Below, one piece after another: positions 52,854 to 61,335 of a stretch of 64,000 nucleotides of DNA. The position numbers were made by a program, and so were the translations under genes. The stretch's first letter is position 1. Every line of letters begins with the position of its first letter. Below the pieces are notes generated by a model. The model was not told the origin of the DNA and ran no database searches. It saw nothing but the letters and a program-made list of their open reading frames with translations. The stretch spans positions 2,790,001 to 2,854,000 of the forward strand of contig NZ_CAXUQH020000001.1 in assembly GCF_964253085.1 (NCBI RefSeq), in the 5' to 3' direction. This DNA comes from Paenibacillus_E sp964253085. GTDB taxonomy: Bacteria; Bacillota; Bacilli; Paenibacillales; NBRC-103111.

Positions 52854-52905
52854 AAATGTGCTTTGTGAGATGGTTGAAATCACAAATAAGTACATTTTTT
52901 TCTTT
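52854..52905 (+). terminator. Terminator after the locus 3 regulator
   Basis: AAATGTGCTT (52854-52863) pairs with AAGTACATTT (52888-52897), and TGTGA/TCACA extend the stem inward. TTTCTTTAAA follows. It separates regulator from binding-protein gene. Confidence 0.7.
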
Positions 52906-53042
52906 AAATATTACAAAATCAGTTTCACAATATGAATCTAAGATAAAGATAAGTTAAAAAGTAGAAAGATATTACATTTTAGTGACTCCTTAAAGAGCCT
53001 ATACTTTAAAAGAAGACAAAAACATTAAAAGGGGTATGGTTT

Positions 53043-54440
53043 ATGAAAAATCTAAGGGCAAAAAAAGTAGTCGTATCGTCACTCATTTTTGGCATGGTCG
53101 GCATATCTCTGGCAGGTTGTGGTGGAACGAAAGAGGCTGCCGACACAAGCATAACATCTTCAGAATCACCTTCATCTTCTTCTTCTAGTTCGGGAACTTC
53201 CACATTGAAAAAAGAACCTGTCGTACTAAAGTGGTATACAACTTCTGGAAATAGCAATTTACCTTCTACAAAGAGGCTCTTGGAAGATTATAAAAAAATA
53301 TCTGGCAATACGGTGCAGCTTGAAACCATTGCTGGTGATGGAGATGCCATCTACAAAAAGATCGATGTGGATCTTTCTGCAGGAGGGGATGTGGATCTTA
53401 TTCCGCTTCAAAATCCAATTATTCATGCTAAGTATGCAACCAATAATTGGCTTATACCATTGAATGATATTTATAAGGAAGCAGGAGTCGACTATGAAAA
53501 GGAGTTCGGCAAAAATTTAACCAAATTCGCTGGTGACAAAATATATTCTCTTCCTCACACGATTGGAACATGGGCTGTTTATTATAATAAAAAGATATTT
53601 GATGATGCAAAAGTACCTTATCCAAAAGGTGAATGGACGTGGGATCAATATATTGAGACTGCTAAAAAATTAACTGATGCAAGTAAAGGAATTTATGGTT
53701 CAACAATGCCTGATTATGATAATATGATGTATCTTTTAGCAGCGCAAAGAGGTATTGATGGATATAAAGCAGATGGGACATCGAATTATGATGATCCTAA
53801 TTTTAAAGAATCTTTACAATGGTTTGGAGATCTTGGTAATAAATTAAAGATTCAACCTAGCTGGCTCGAAATGAAAACGAAGAAAATTCCATATGATGCT
53901 TTTATGAGCGGGAAATTCGGAATGATATTTACTGGAACATGGTTTTCATTTGCACCTATAGATAAAAAAACGTATCCTCGCGATTGGAATATTGGGATTG
54001 CACAACCGCCTGTTGATCCAAAAGGAAAGAATAATATCGGCGTTACGGGTGGAACAGGTATAAATAAATATTCAAAACATCCGAAGGAAGCAGCTGATTT
54101 TGTGAAGTGGTTTGCAGAAAATTCATATAAGTACGGAGGAGGAATTCCAGCACGCGTTGATTTGAACAAAGAAGAAGTGAATAACATTTTTAATGAAATG
54201 GTATCTTCGTTCCCTACTACTGATGGTATTACAGCTGAAAATCTTAGTGAGGTTTATTTGACACCAAATCTTGGTCTTAAACCTGAAAAAATTACGGGGT
54301 CAATTGCTACCGAATATGGAAAGACAATATTGCAGGAAGCTGAATTGTATCTTGTGGGACAAAAGTCATTGGATGATACAATCAAATCAATAAAAACTCG
54401 AGCAGATGAAGCCATTAATAAAGCGAAAGCGGCAAAGTAA
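53043..54440 (+). CDS. Extracellular solute-binding lipoprotein (locus 3 importer)
   Basis: A 465-residue family-1 sugar-binding lipoprotein. The signal peptide ends in ISLAGC with Cys at position 26; a long Ser-rich tether and the two-lobed binding fold follow. Typical features are WYTTSGNSNLPS near the start, the middle GTWAVYYNKKIFDDAKVPYP and the GKFGMIFTGTWF block. It starts behind AAAAGGGGTATGGTTT. A likely -10 (TATACT, 53000-53005) lies upstream. It precedes two permeases and is separated from them by a terminator-like hairpin, so it should be the most abundant product of the operon. Confidence 0.93.
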   Translation: MKNLRAKKVVVSSLIFGMVGISLAGCGGTKEAADTSITSSESPSSSSSSSGTSTLKKEPVVLKWYTTSGNSNLPSTKRLLEDYKKISGNTVQLETIAGDGDAIYKKIDVDLSAGGDVDLIPLQNPIIHAKYATNNWLIPLNDIYKEAGVDYEKEFGKNLTKFAGDKIYSLPHTIGTWAVYYNKKIFDDAKVPYPKGEWTWDQYIETAKKLTDASKGIYGSTMPDYDNMMYLLAAQRGIDGYKADGTSNYDDPNFKESLQWFGDLGNKLKIQPSWLEMKTKKIPYDAFMSGKFGMIFTGTWFSFAPIDKKTYPRDWNIGIAQPPVDPKGKNNIGVTGGTGINKYSKHPKEAADFVKWFAENSYKYGGGIPARVDLNKEEVNNIFNEMVSSFPTTDGITAENLSEVYLTPNLGLKPEKITGSIATEYGKTILQEAELYLVGQKSLDDTIKSIKTRADEAINKAKAAK

Positions 54441-54465
54441 GCATCATTTAAAAGAATTTATTTAT

Positions 54466-54497
54466 AAGGGCACTTATGCAAATAAGTGCCCTTTGAT
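54466..54497 (+). terminator. Attenuating terminator between binding protein and permeases
   Basis: A 12-bp perfect stem (54466-54477 with 54482-54493) closes on a GCAA tetraloop and is followed by TTTGATTTA. Such intercistronic stems lower permease relative to binding-protein expression. Confidence 0.75.
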
Positions 54498-54513
54498 TTA
54501 GGGAGTGAAGAGG

Positions 54514-55428
54514 TTGTACAAGTTAAATAAAAAGAAAAACAATATGAGTTTAGAAAAACAAGAGGCTAAGGCCGCCTTTATATTTATAATCCCCTTTTTT
54601 ATTGGATTTCTTATGTTTGGAATTGCCCCTTTTCTATATGCTTTATTTATCAGTTTTGTTGACTTTAATGATTTCAAAGCACTAAACACATTAAAGTGGG
54701 CCGGTTTAGATAATTACATAGCAATCTTCAAAGATTCGATCGCCTTGTCTGCTTATTTCAAAAGCTTTTATTATACGATCATTTATGTACCGTTATTGAC
54801 AATTGTAGGTTTCTTTGCGGCTGTTTTATTAAATAGAGCTTTTTATTGGAAAAGCTTTAGTAGGTCATTATTTTTGATGCCTTATGTTGCAAACATCGTT
54901 GCCATTTCACTTGTATTTTCAATGCTATTTGATCCTTTTGGTGGTTTTGTAAATTCATTACTTAATGTGATCGGAATTGAAAATCCGCCTTTATGGTTTG
55001 CTGGCAGCAAAACTGCCATCCTTACCACCGCAATAGTCGCGGCCTGGGCAAATTTCCCTTTTCAAATGGTCGTCTATTTGGCAGCTCTCCAAGGAGTCTC
55101 AAAGGATTTGTACGAGGCTGCTGAAATTGATGGAGCAACTAAAATCCAACAATTATTCAAGATTACTCTCCCTATCGTTTCTCCAACTAGCTTCTTTTTA
55201 GTGATTACAGCTACAATAGGGTCATTTCAAAATTTCACCATTTTCAACGCACTCACAAGAGGAGGACCTGGGACATCTTCCCGAGTTAGCTCGCTAAATA
55301 TATATGAAGAAGCATTTTCGCTCAATCATTACAGCTACTCAGCCGCACAAGCAATCTTATTATTTTTAATTATTATGGTGATCTCGGCTATACAATGGAG
55401 GGTTCAAAAGAAATGGGTACACTATTAG
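54514..55428 (+). CDS. ABC sugar importer permease, MalF/UgpA type (locus 3)
   Basis: A permease of about 304 residues with six helices, the first within FIFIIPFFIGFLMFGIAPFL. The ATPase-contacting loop is LYEAAEIDGATKIQQLFKIT. A TTG at 54514 behind GGGAGTGAAGAGG fits best. A GTG at 54505 or ATG at 54544 (MSLEKQEAKAAF) is possible, so the first ten to twenty residues are uncertain. It belongs to the MalF/UgpA branch and not the LplB branch used by loci 1 and 2, so this importer is of different descent. The partner gene overlaps its 3' end. Confidence 0.9.
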   Translation: MYKLNKKKNNMSLEKQEAKAAFIFIIPFFIGFLMFGIAPFLYALFISFVDFNDFKALNTLKWAGLDNYIAIFKDSIALSAYFKSFYYTIIYVPLLTIVGFFAAVLLNRAFYWKSFSRSLFLMPYVANIVAISLVFSMLFDPFGGFVNSLLNVIGIENPPLWFAGSKTAILTTAIVAAWANFPFQMVVYLAALQGVSKDLYEAAEIDGATKIQQLFKITLPIVSPTSFFLVITATIGSFQNFTIFNALTRGGPGTSSRVSSLNIYEEAFSLNHYSYSAAQAILLFLIIMVISAIQWRVQKKWVHY

Positions 55429-56258
55429 AAAAAAAGAAAATAACGGCATCAACAATGTTGTACTCAATTATGGTGCTAATTATTGCACTTTTGATGATAT
55501 TCCCCTTTATTTTTATGATATCTGCCTCACTAAAAACTACAGCTGCAGCATTTGATAAACCGCTTGCCAATATTATTCCAAAAGATATTTATTGGGGGAA
55601 TTATAAAGCTTTATTCGCGAATCCCAATTATTTTCTTTGGATATGGAATTCGTTTAAAGTAGTAGTACTTTCTATTTTATTACGTGGTTTTTTTGTCACG
55701 ATGGCAGCCTATGCGTTTGCTCGACTACAATTCAAGGGTAGAAATATATTGCTTTTCCTATCTTTATCCACATTAGCCATTCCATCTGATACAACAATTG
55801 TTGCAAGATACTTACTGTATAAGTACTTGCATTTGTTAAATACACATTGGGCGATAATTATTCCAGCCATTTTTGATGTGTTCTTTTTATTCCTTTTGCG
55901 GCAATTTTTTGTGGGGATCCCTAAAGAGATTACAGAAGCAGCTATTATTGATGGATGCTCGCATTATCAAGTTTATTATCGAATTATCCTCCCACTTGCA
56001 ATTCCTGCTTTAATGACAATGGTTATTTTCTCATTCGTGTACATTTGGAACGATTTTGCGAGTCCATTTATATTTATCTCTAGCCAAAAACAACAATTAG
56101 TTACTGTGGGACTTCAATATTTCACATCTGCTGCTGGCGCTAATTATTCCCTCCAAATGGCAGGGGCATCAATTGTTGTACTACTGCCTATTATTTTGTT
56201 CACTTTCGCTCAAAAATACTTCATAGAAGGCATGGCATCAAGTGGAGTCAAAGGTTAG
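55413..56258 (+). CDS. ABC sugar importer permease, MalG/UgpE type (locus 3)
   Basis: A 281-residue permease with six helices, EAA loop ITEAAIIDGCSHYQVYYRII and the family-typical end YFIEGMASSGVKG. ATG at 55413 lies ten bases behind GGAGGG. An earlier ATG at 55395 precedes that site. The start overlaps the upstream permease by 16 bp, so the two are translated in concert. No ATPase gene follows; a strong bidirectional terminator comes next. Confidence 0.92.
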   Translation: MGTLLEKKKITASTMLYSIMVLIIALLMIFPFIFMISASLKTTAAAFDKPLANIIPKDIYWGNYKALFANPNYFLWIWNSFKVVVLSILLRGFFVTMAAYAFARLQFKGRNILLFLSLSTLAIPSDTTIVARYLLYKYLHLLNTHWAIIIPAIFDVFFLFLLRQFFVGIPKEITEAAIIDGCSHYQVYYRIILPLAIPALMTMVIFSFVYIWNDFASPFIFISSQKQQLVTVGLQYFTSAAGANYSLQMAGASIVVLLPIILFTFAQKYFIEGMASSGVKG

Positions 56259-56315
56259 AACTACTATGTAGTGGTAATATGTAGATTTTGTGTAATTGCG
56301 GTTTTGGACTAAAAG

Positions 56316-56366
56316 AAAGATCACCTCCAGCTGGATAATGATTCCAGTTGGAGGTGATCTTTTTAA
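56316..56366. terminator. Bidirectional terminator
   Basis: A 20-bp stem (56316-56335 with 56343-56362, one G-T pair) closes on TAATGAT, with AAAAG on the left and TTTTT on the right. It serves the permease operon and the opposing AraC remnant. Confidence 0.88.
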
Positions 56367-56411
56367 TTTTCTGTTAGAAGGGGGATCTTAAAAGTCAGAT
56401 CGTTGTACTTA

Positions 56412-56867
56412 TTATTTGTTCGTTCTATAAATTCTGCTCATGTAGTCTGAGGGGGAGATACCATTAACCTTACGGAAAACTCGGCTAAAATAAAAGGGGT
56501 TTTTAAAGCCTAATATCTCACTGATTTCGGATATATTTAGATTTGTATCTCTCATCATTTTTGCTGCTTTATCCATAAAAATTTGTGAGTTAAACATTTG
56601 AATGGTGTTCCCCGTTTTCGATTTAAATACTTCACATAAGTAACTGTAGTTCATTTCGAGATAGGCTGAAATCTCTTCGGAATCAAGACTATAGGCTTCC
56701 TTTTGTTCAAGATAGTGAATAAGCCTCTGTACCGTGCGATCGGATTTTGTAAGGGGATATGTATGTGAGAAGTCATGATAGAGTTCAAAAAAAAGTTCCA
56801 TGGTTTGCATACTGATATTAATAGCCCGAAAAGGATTCGTTGACTTATATACAAATGACGTTCGAAT
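56412..56867 (-). pseudogene. Truncated AraC-family regulator (C-terminal half)
   Basis: Read on the minus strand, this frame is open for about 151 codons after an upstream stop. The ATG usually picked (56810) gives only 132 residues. In-frame sequence before it (RTSFVYKSTNPFRAINIS) looks like the tail of an AraC ligand-binding cupin domain. The helix-turn-helix part is complete: ISAYLEMNYSYLCEVFKSKT and SEILGFKNPFYFSRVFRKVN. Normal AraC proteins have about 150 more N-terminal residues, so the 5' half has been lost, with the break near 56868, next to the promoter region of the beta-helix gene. A short stand-alone DNA-binding protein is possible but less likely. Confidence 0.7.
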
Positions 56868-56893
56868 TTACTTCGTCCAGAAAAGGAGATTAG

Positions 56894-58792
56894 ATGATGT
56901 TAACAAAAAACATGAAAAAGAGATCCTCATTGGTAATCGAGATTTTGATCATGACCCTTGTACTGATTGTTTTGGGAATCTTACATCAGACAGAAGTCAA
57001 AGCTGCTGCAACAACCTACTATGTGTCTAACACAGGAAACAACAGTAATCCTGGTACGCTGAGCCAACCCGTTGCTACGATCCAACAAGCTGTAAATATG
57101 GCAGGGGTTGCCGGCCCTGGTTCCACTGTTATTGTGAGAGGCGGAACGTACAATATTACCTCAACGATCAGTATTACTACTTCAGGAACAAGCGGTAACC
57201 CAATTACGATCAAGGCATATCCATGGGAGACGCCAGTCATTTCTGGTCAGAATACGTACCCGAATCACAGTCTCGGTCTTCAAACCGTTACGTATACGGG
57301 ACCTAACGTTACCAATGACGGAGTGACCTATACGAACGGACAGCAATTCACGCTTTCCTGGAATCCGCTGATGAGTATTACGGCCAATTATATTACCATT
57401 GATGGCCTTGAATTGACTCAATCCTACGGAGCTGGAATTTATGCAGGTAACTCGGGGTCAACCAGATATCATGATATTATCATTCGAAATTCGAATATTC
57501 ATGAGAACCGTGGTGAGGCGATACAGTTAGAGAATGTTGATTATTTTACGTTGGACGGCAATAGGGTGTGGGAGAATGCCAATTTTGGGCGTTTTAGCAG
57601 ATCATCAATTGAAATGAACTGGCCTTTAATTGTCATGATCAGAGGCAGCGCCTATGGAACAATTAAGAACAGCACCATTTACCACAACTGGGGTGAAGGG
57701 GTTGGCTTGTGGTACAACACTCATGATGTGGTATTGGAGGATAACGTAATTTATGATAATTATGCATTGGAGGTCTATGTAGATAAGGCTCACGACGTAA
57801 CTATACAGCGAAATTTAATCTACAATACGGGGAATGCGATTTATTTCAGAGATGGAGGCCCAAGTATGGGAATTGCCATAGCGGATGAGCCTTTTCAAAG
57901 TTTTACAGCCGGCTACAACAGGAAGATTATTAATAATTTTCTGAAAGGGAACAGCAAGAATTTTTCTTATTGGAACACGGGATTAGCAACAGGAACTCGC
58001 TTGGATAATGACATCATTGCAGGCAACACTTTTATTGATTCAACAAGTACGAATATATCCATTACCGGTGGTGCAAGCCATGTAAACACAAGGATAGAAA
58101 ACAATATATTCAAGTCGAACACGGGCAATTTACAACTTGTAGATCAGACTGCGGGATTGATTTTCTCGAATAACTGTTGGTCCAGCGCAGTTACTGGTGT
58201 TGCTTCGAATGTGAATGATGTCATTGGCAATCCATTGCTTGTAGGCGGCACATTCGGACCAGACTATTTCAAGCTGCAGGGCACTTCTCCGTGTATTGCT
58301 AAGGGGAAGAATAATCTAACCGATGTAGCAGAGGATTACTTCAAGAACGTTAGGAGCAATCCGCCAAGTATTGGCGCATACGAACCTACAATCCTTATGG
58401 ATAACAGTCATCCAACAGGAATAACTCAGACAGGGACTTGGACGGTCAGTACCTACAGCAGCCAAAGAGTTGGTGCAGACTATCTGCATGACGGGGATAC
58501 AGCGAAGGGATTCAAGAGCGTTAAGTATTCACCCGATATCGCATCTGCAGGCACTTATGATGTGTACATGTGGTGGAATGCCGATACGAACAGAGCCAAC
58601 AATGTACCGGTCACTGTAAGCTCTGCTGGCGGGACGTACAGTAAGACAGTTAATCAGCAGGCAAACGGAGGGCAGTGGAACTTCATTGGGAGCTACGTAT
58701 TTAGTGCCGGAACTTTGGGAAATGTGATTATCAGCAATATGGGGACAACCGGATTCGTTATCGCGGATGCCATCAAATTTGTACCTAGATAA
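56894..58792 (+). CDS. Secreted right-handed parallel beta-helix protein
   Basis: A 632-residue exported protein. Signal peptide is about 1-36 (hydrophobic EILIMTLVLIVLGILHQTEV, cleavage after VKAAA). From 38 comes the DUF1565-like opening YYVSNTGNNSNPGTLSQPVA and IQQAVNMA, then beta-helix turns to about residue 500 with many Asn-rich repeats (NSNIHENRGEAIQLENVDYF, NSTIYHNWGEGVGLWYNTHD). Residues about 505-632 form a golvesin/xanthan-lyase-type beta-sandwich (DGDTAKGFKSVKYSP, FVIADAIKFVPR). Such helices are found in PL9-like pectate lyases and other wall-polymer enzymes, but catalytic residues were not identified. AAAAGGAG precedes ATG codons at 56894 and 56897. It stands alone. Confidence 0.82.
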   Translation: MMLTKNMKKRSSLVIEILIMTLVLIVLGILHQTEVKAAATTYYVSNTGNNSNPGTLSQPVATIQQAVNMAGVAGPGSTVIVRGGTYNITSTISITTSGTSGNPITIKAYPWETPVISGQNTYPNHSLGLQTVTYTGPNVTNDGVTYTNGQQFTLSWNPLMSITANYITIDGLELTQSYGAGIYAGNSGSTRYHDIIIRNSNIHENRGEAIQLENVDYFTLDGNRVWENANFGRFSRSSIEMNWPLIVMIRGSAYGTIKNSTIYHNWGEGVGLWYNTHDVVLEDNVIYDNYALEVYVDKAHDVTIQRNLIYNTGNAIYFRDGGPSMGIAIADEPFQSFTAGYNRKIINNFLKGNSKNFSYWNTGLATGTRLDNDIIAGNTFIDSTSTNISITGGASHVNTRIENNIFKSNTGNLQLVDQTAGLIFSNNCWSSAVTGVASNVNDVIGNPLLVGGTFGPDYFKLQGTSPCIAKGKNNLTDVAEDYFKNVRSNPPSIGAYEPTILMDNSHPTGITQTGTWTVSTYSSQRVGADYLHDGDTAKGFKSVKYSPDIASAGTYDVYMWWNADTNRANNVPVTVSSAGGTYSKTVNQQANGGQWNFIGSYVFSAGTLGNVIISNMGTTGFVIADAIKFVPR

Positions 58793-58933
58793 TTCGATGC
58801 CAAAATGAAGGCATCAAATCAAAAATGGTGATATTTTATTACGCTCTTATTCAGGATACATTGTAAGGAGGCTAAGAAAACGCTGTCATCTATCGAGGAA
58901 TAGGTGTGGCTGCATAAAGGGAGACTAAGAGAG

Positions 58934-61273
58934 ATGGTTAATAACTTCAGGGATACGGGCAAGGAAGGTAATCATTCAGCAAGAAAGCATGGGCAAAAAA
59001 CAGAGAAGTACGACGTTGTCATTTGCGGGGGTGGACTGGCGGGTTTCTGTGCGGCTGTTGCTTCGGCTAGACATGGGGCCAACACATGTCTGGTTCAGGA
59101 TCGCCCTGTATTCGGAGGGAATAGTTCATCTGAAGTAAGAGTGACGCCGCATGGCGCAGCTGCTTTTCATGTATATGCGAAGGAAACCGGAATCATATCG
59201 GAGTTATTGATTGAGGAACGCGCGCGAAATCATGAGCCGATTTTTGAGAATGGTTGGACGAACAGCGTTTGGGATATGACGATGTATGATATGGCGCTGC
59301 GAACAGAGAATTTGACCTTTTACTTGAACACGTCCATTGTGGATGTTCGGATGGCGGGTGAGCCCAAGATTGCGTCGGTCGTGGGTTACGTAGCTAATGC
59401 TGAGATGGAGATCGAACTTGTCGCGGATGTATTCGTGGATTGCACAGGCGACGGCATCGTTGCCGACCGGGCAGGTTGTGAATGGCGGATGGGTTCGGAA
59501 GGACGGGAGGAATATGGCGAGCCGCATGCACCACTAACTGCCAGCGGAGATGTGATGGGGAATTCGATTCATTTTAAAACGAAGGATCTGGGCTACCCAG
59601 CACCGTTCACCGCTCCTGATTGGGCTGCGAAGCTCGATAATCCAGACTTTTTCTATAAACAGGGTCGGAATCCGAATGATATGCGCGGTGGTTACTGGTG
59701 GATCGAGATCGGCATGCCTTGGCACACCATCTATGAAAGTGAAGATATTCGTCATGAGCTGACGCGGTATGTGTTAGGTATTTGGGATTGGATCAAGAAT
59801 AAGGATCCACTCACGAAAGAGCTGGCAGCTAATCATGCCATAGACTGGATTGGCCAAGTGCCGGGCAAACGGGAAAGCCGCCGAATTATGGGGCAATATC
59901 TGATGACGGAGCATGATCCACAGAATAAGACGGTATTTGAGGATGAGATTGCTTACGGTGGCTGGTTCCTTGATCTGCACACACCGGGGGGACTTCTTGC
60001 GCCTACCAGTGAGCATGCCAGCTCTGAAGGCTATGATGAAACGTCTGCCTATATGGTGAAAAGCTACTGTGGCCCTTATGGCATTCCTTTGCGGGCAACG
60101 ATTGCCAAGGATGTCGATAATTTGATGATGGCCGGTCGCAATATCTCTGTGACGCATGCCGCATTAGGGACGGTGCGCGTAATGGCGACAACCGCGTTGA
60201 TTGGGCAGGCCGTGGGGACGTCGGCTGCGATTGCATTGAAGCATGGATTAGCACTCGCGGAGGTACCTAGTCAGGCTATACAAGAAGTGAAGCAAACGCT
60301 GCTGCGCGACGGCTGTTTTCTCCTGAACACGACGAACGAGGACGAGTTGGATTTAGCACGCAAGGCGCAAGTTACGGCTAGCAGTCAAGCTGCGTGTAGG
60401 GGTTCGGAAGTGAAGGCGGAGCTGCAAGCATCTGGCGAGCCGGGTCATCAAGAAGAGTTCCTCCTTCAACGAAAGGGACAATGGATTGCCATTTCGGAGG
60501 GAGTACTGAATCGAGTGTCTGTCTGTGTGACGAATACGAGCGACACCCCTCAAATCGTGGAAGCGAAACTCATTCCGGTGGATCATATTTGGGACTACCG
60601 TTGCGATGCAAATTCACCGCTGGCCACAACGGAACTGCACATCATGCCAGGGAAATACCAGTGGATCGATTGGGATTTGCATTTGAGCGAGGATGATGGC
60701 CTGAAGTCAGGGACCTATGTGCGTTTGGATTTACTAGCGAATCCCCACGTTGCTTGGCATTGCGGGGATGGCATTGTGCCAGGCCATACGTGCGCGTATG
60801 AAATGGGGGAGGGCAAGATGCGCCGGGATTGGAACGGTCCGACGCGCAGCTTCCGCGTGGATCCTCCGCAGCATGCGTACAGCCCTGAGCATGTCATTAG
60901 TGGCGTAACGCGACCTTATCGTTTTACGAACCTGTGGCGTTCAGATCCGCGCGACACGCTTCCGCAATGGTTGGAGCTAAATTGGGAAGAGCTTCAATCG
61001 ATTACACAGATTGAGCTCACATTCCCGGGCAGCCTTCTATGGGAATACCATGGGTATGCACCGTTTTATCGTGACCCGCAATGTCCGAAAGACTATAGGA
61101 TTGAAGCCTATATTGGCGGTGCTTGGGAGCAGCTCCTAGAGGTAAAGGAGAATTACCAGCGCCATTGCCGTTATACACTAGCTCAACCTGTTCAAACGCA
61201 AAGACTGCGTGTCGTAATCGTTGCCACCAATGGAGATCCGTCTGCTGCAATCTTTGAAGTGCGTTGTTATTAA
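58934..61273 (+). CDS. FAD-dependent oxidoreductase with C-terminal accessory domain
   Basis: A protein of about 779 residues without signal peptide. The Rossmann FAD site is VVICGGGLAGFCAAVASARH, with the Glu/Gln at the end of beta-2 replaced by VQD, followed by PVFGGNSSSEVRVTPHG. VFVDCTGDGIVADRAG and MMAGRNISVTHAALGTVRV complete the FAD_oxidored-type fold (about residues 25-460). Residues 480-779 carry beta-sandwich-like sequence ending in a discoidin-like domain, unusual for a flavoenzyme. The start is uncertain: ATG 58934 behind GGGAG or GTG 58904. Such flavoproteins occur in Paenibacillus sugar loci, but the substrate is unknown. It converges on the regulator at 61336. Confidence 0.82.
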   Translation: MVNNFRDTGKEGNHSARKHGQKTEKYDVVICGGGLAGFCAAVASARHGANTCLVQDRPVFGGNSSSEVRVTPHGAAAFHVYAKETGIISELLIEERARNHEPIFENGWTNSVWDMTMYDMALRTENLTFYLNTSIVDVRMAGEPKIASVVGYVANAEMEIELVADVFVDCTGDGIVADRAGCEWRMGSEGREEYGEPHAPLTASGDVMGNSIHFKTKDLGYPAPFTAPDWAAKLDNPDFFYKQGRNPNDMRGGYWWIEIGMPWHTIYESEDIRHELTRYVLGIWDWIKNKDPLTKELAANHAIDWIGQVPGKRESRRIMGQYLMTEHDPQNKTVFEDEIAYGGWFLDLHTPGGLLAPTSEHASSEGYDETSAYMVKSYCGPYGIPLRATIAKDVDNLMMAGRNISVTHAALGTVRVMATTALIGQAVGTSAAIALKHGLALAEVPSQAIQEVKQTLLRDGCFLLNTTNEDELDLARKAQVTASSQAACRGSEVKAELQASGEPGHQEEFLLQRKGQWIAISEGVLNRVSVCVTNTSDTPQIVEAKLIPVDHIWDYRCDANSPLATTELHIMPGKYQWIDWDLHLSEDDGLKSGTYVRLDLLANPHVAWHCGDGIVPGHTCAYEMGEGKMRRDWNGPTRSFRVDPPQHAYSPEHVISGVTRPYRFTNLWRSDPRDTLPQWLELNWEELQSITQIELTFPGSLLWEYHGYAPFYRDPQCPKDYRIEAYIGGAWEQLLEVKENYQRHCRYTLAQPVQTQRLRVVIVATNGDPSAAIFEVRCY

Positions 61274-61296
61274 ACGTATCCTATCATTGGATGTTA

Positions 61297-61331
61297 GCCC
61301 CAGTTCCCTTGTACATGGAACTGGGGCAGTT
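61297..61331. terminator. Bidirectional terminator between convergent genes
   Basis: An 11-bp perfect stem (61297-61307 with 61317-61327) lies in the 62-bp gap between the flavoprotein and the regulator on the other strand. Confidence 0.8.
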
Positions 61332-61335
61332 TCTA

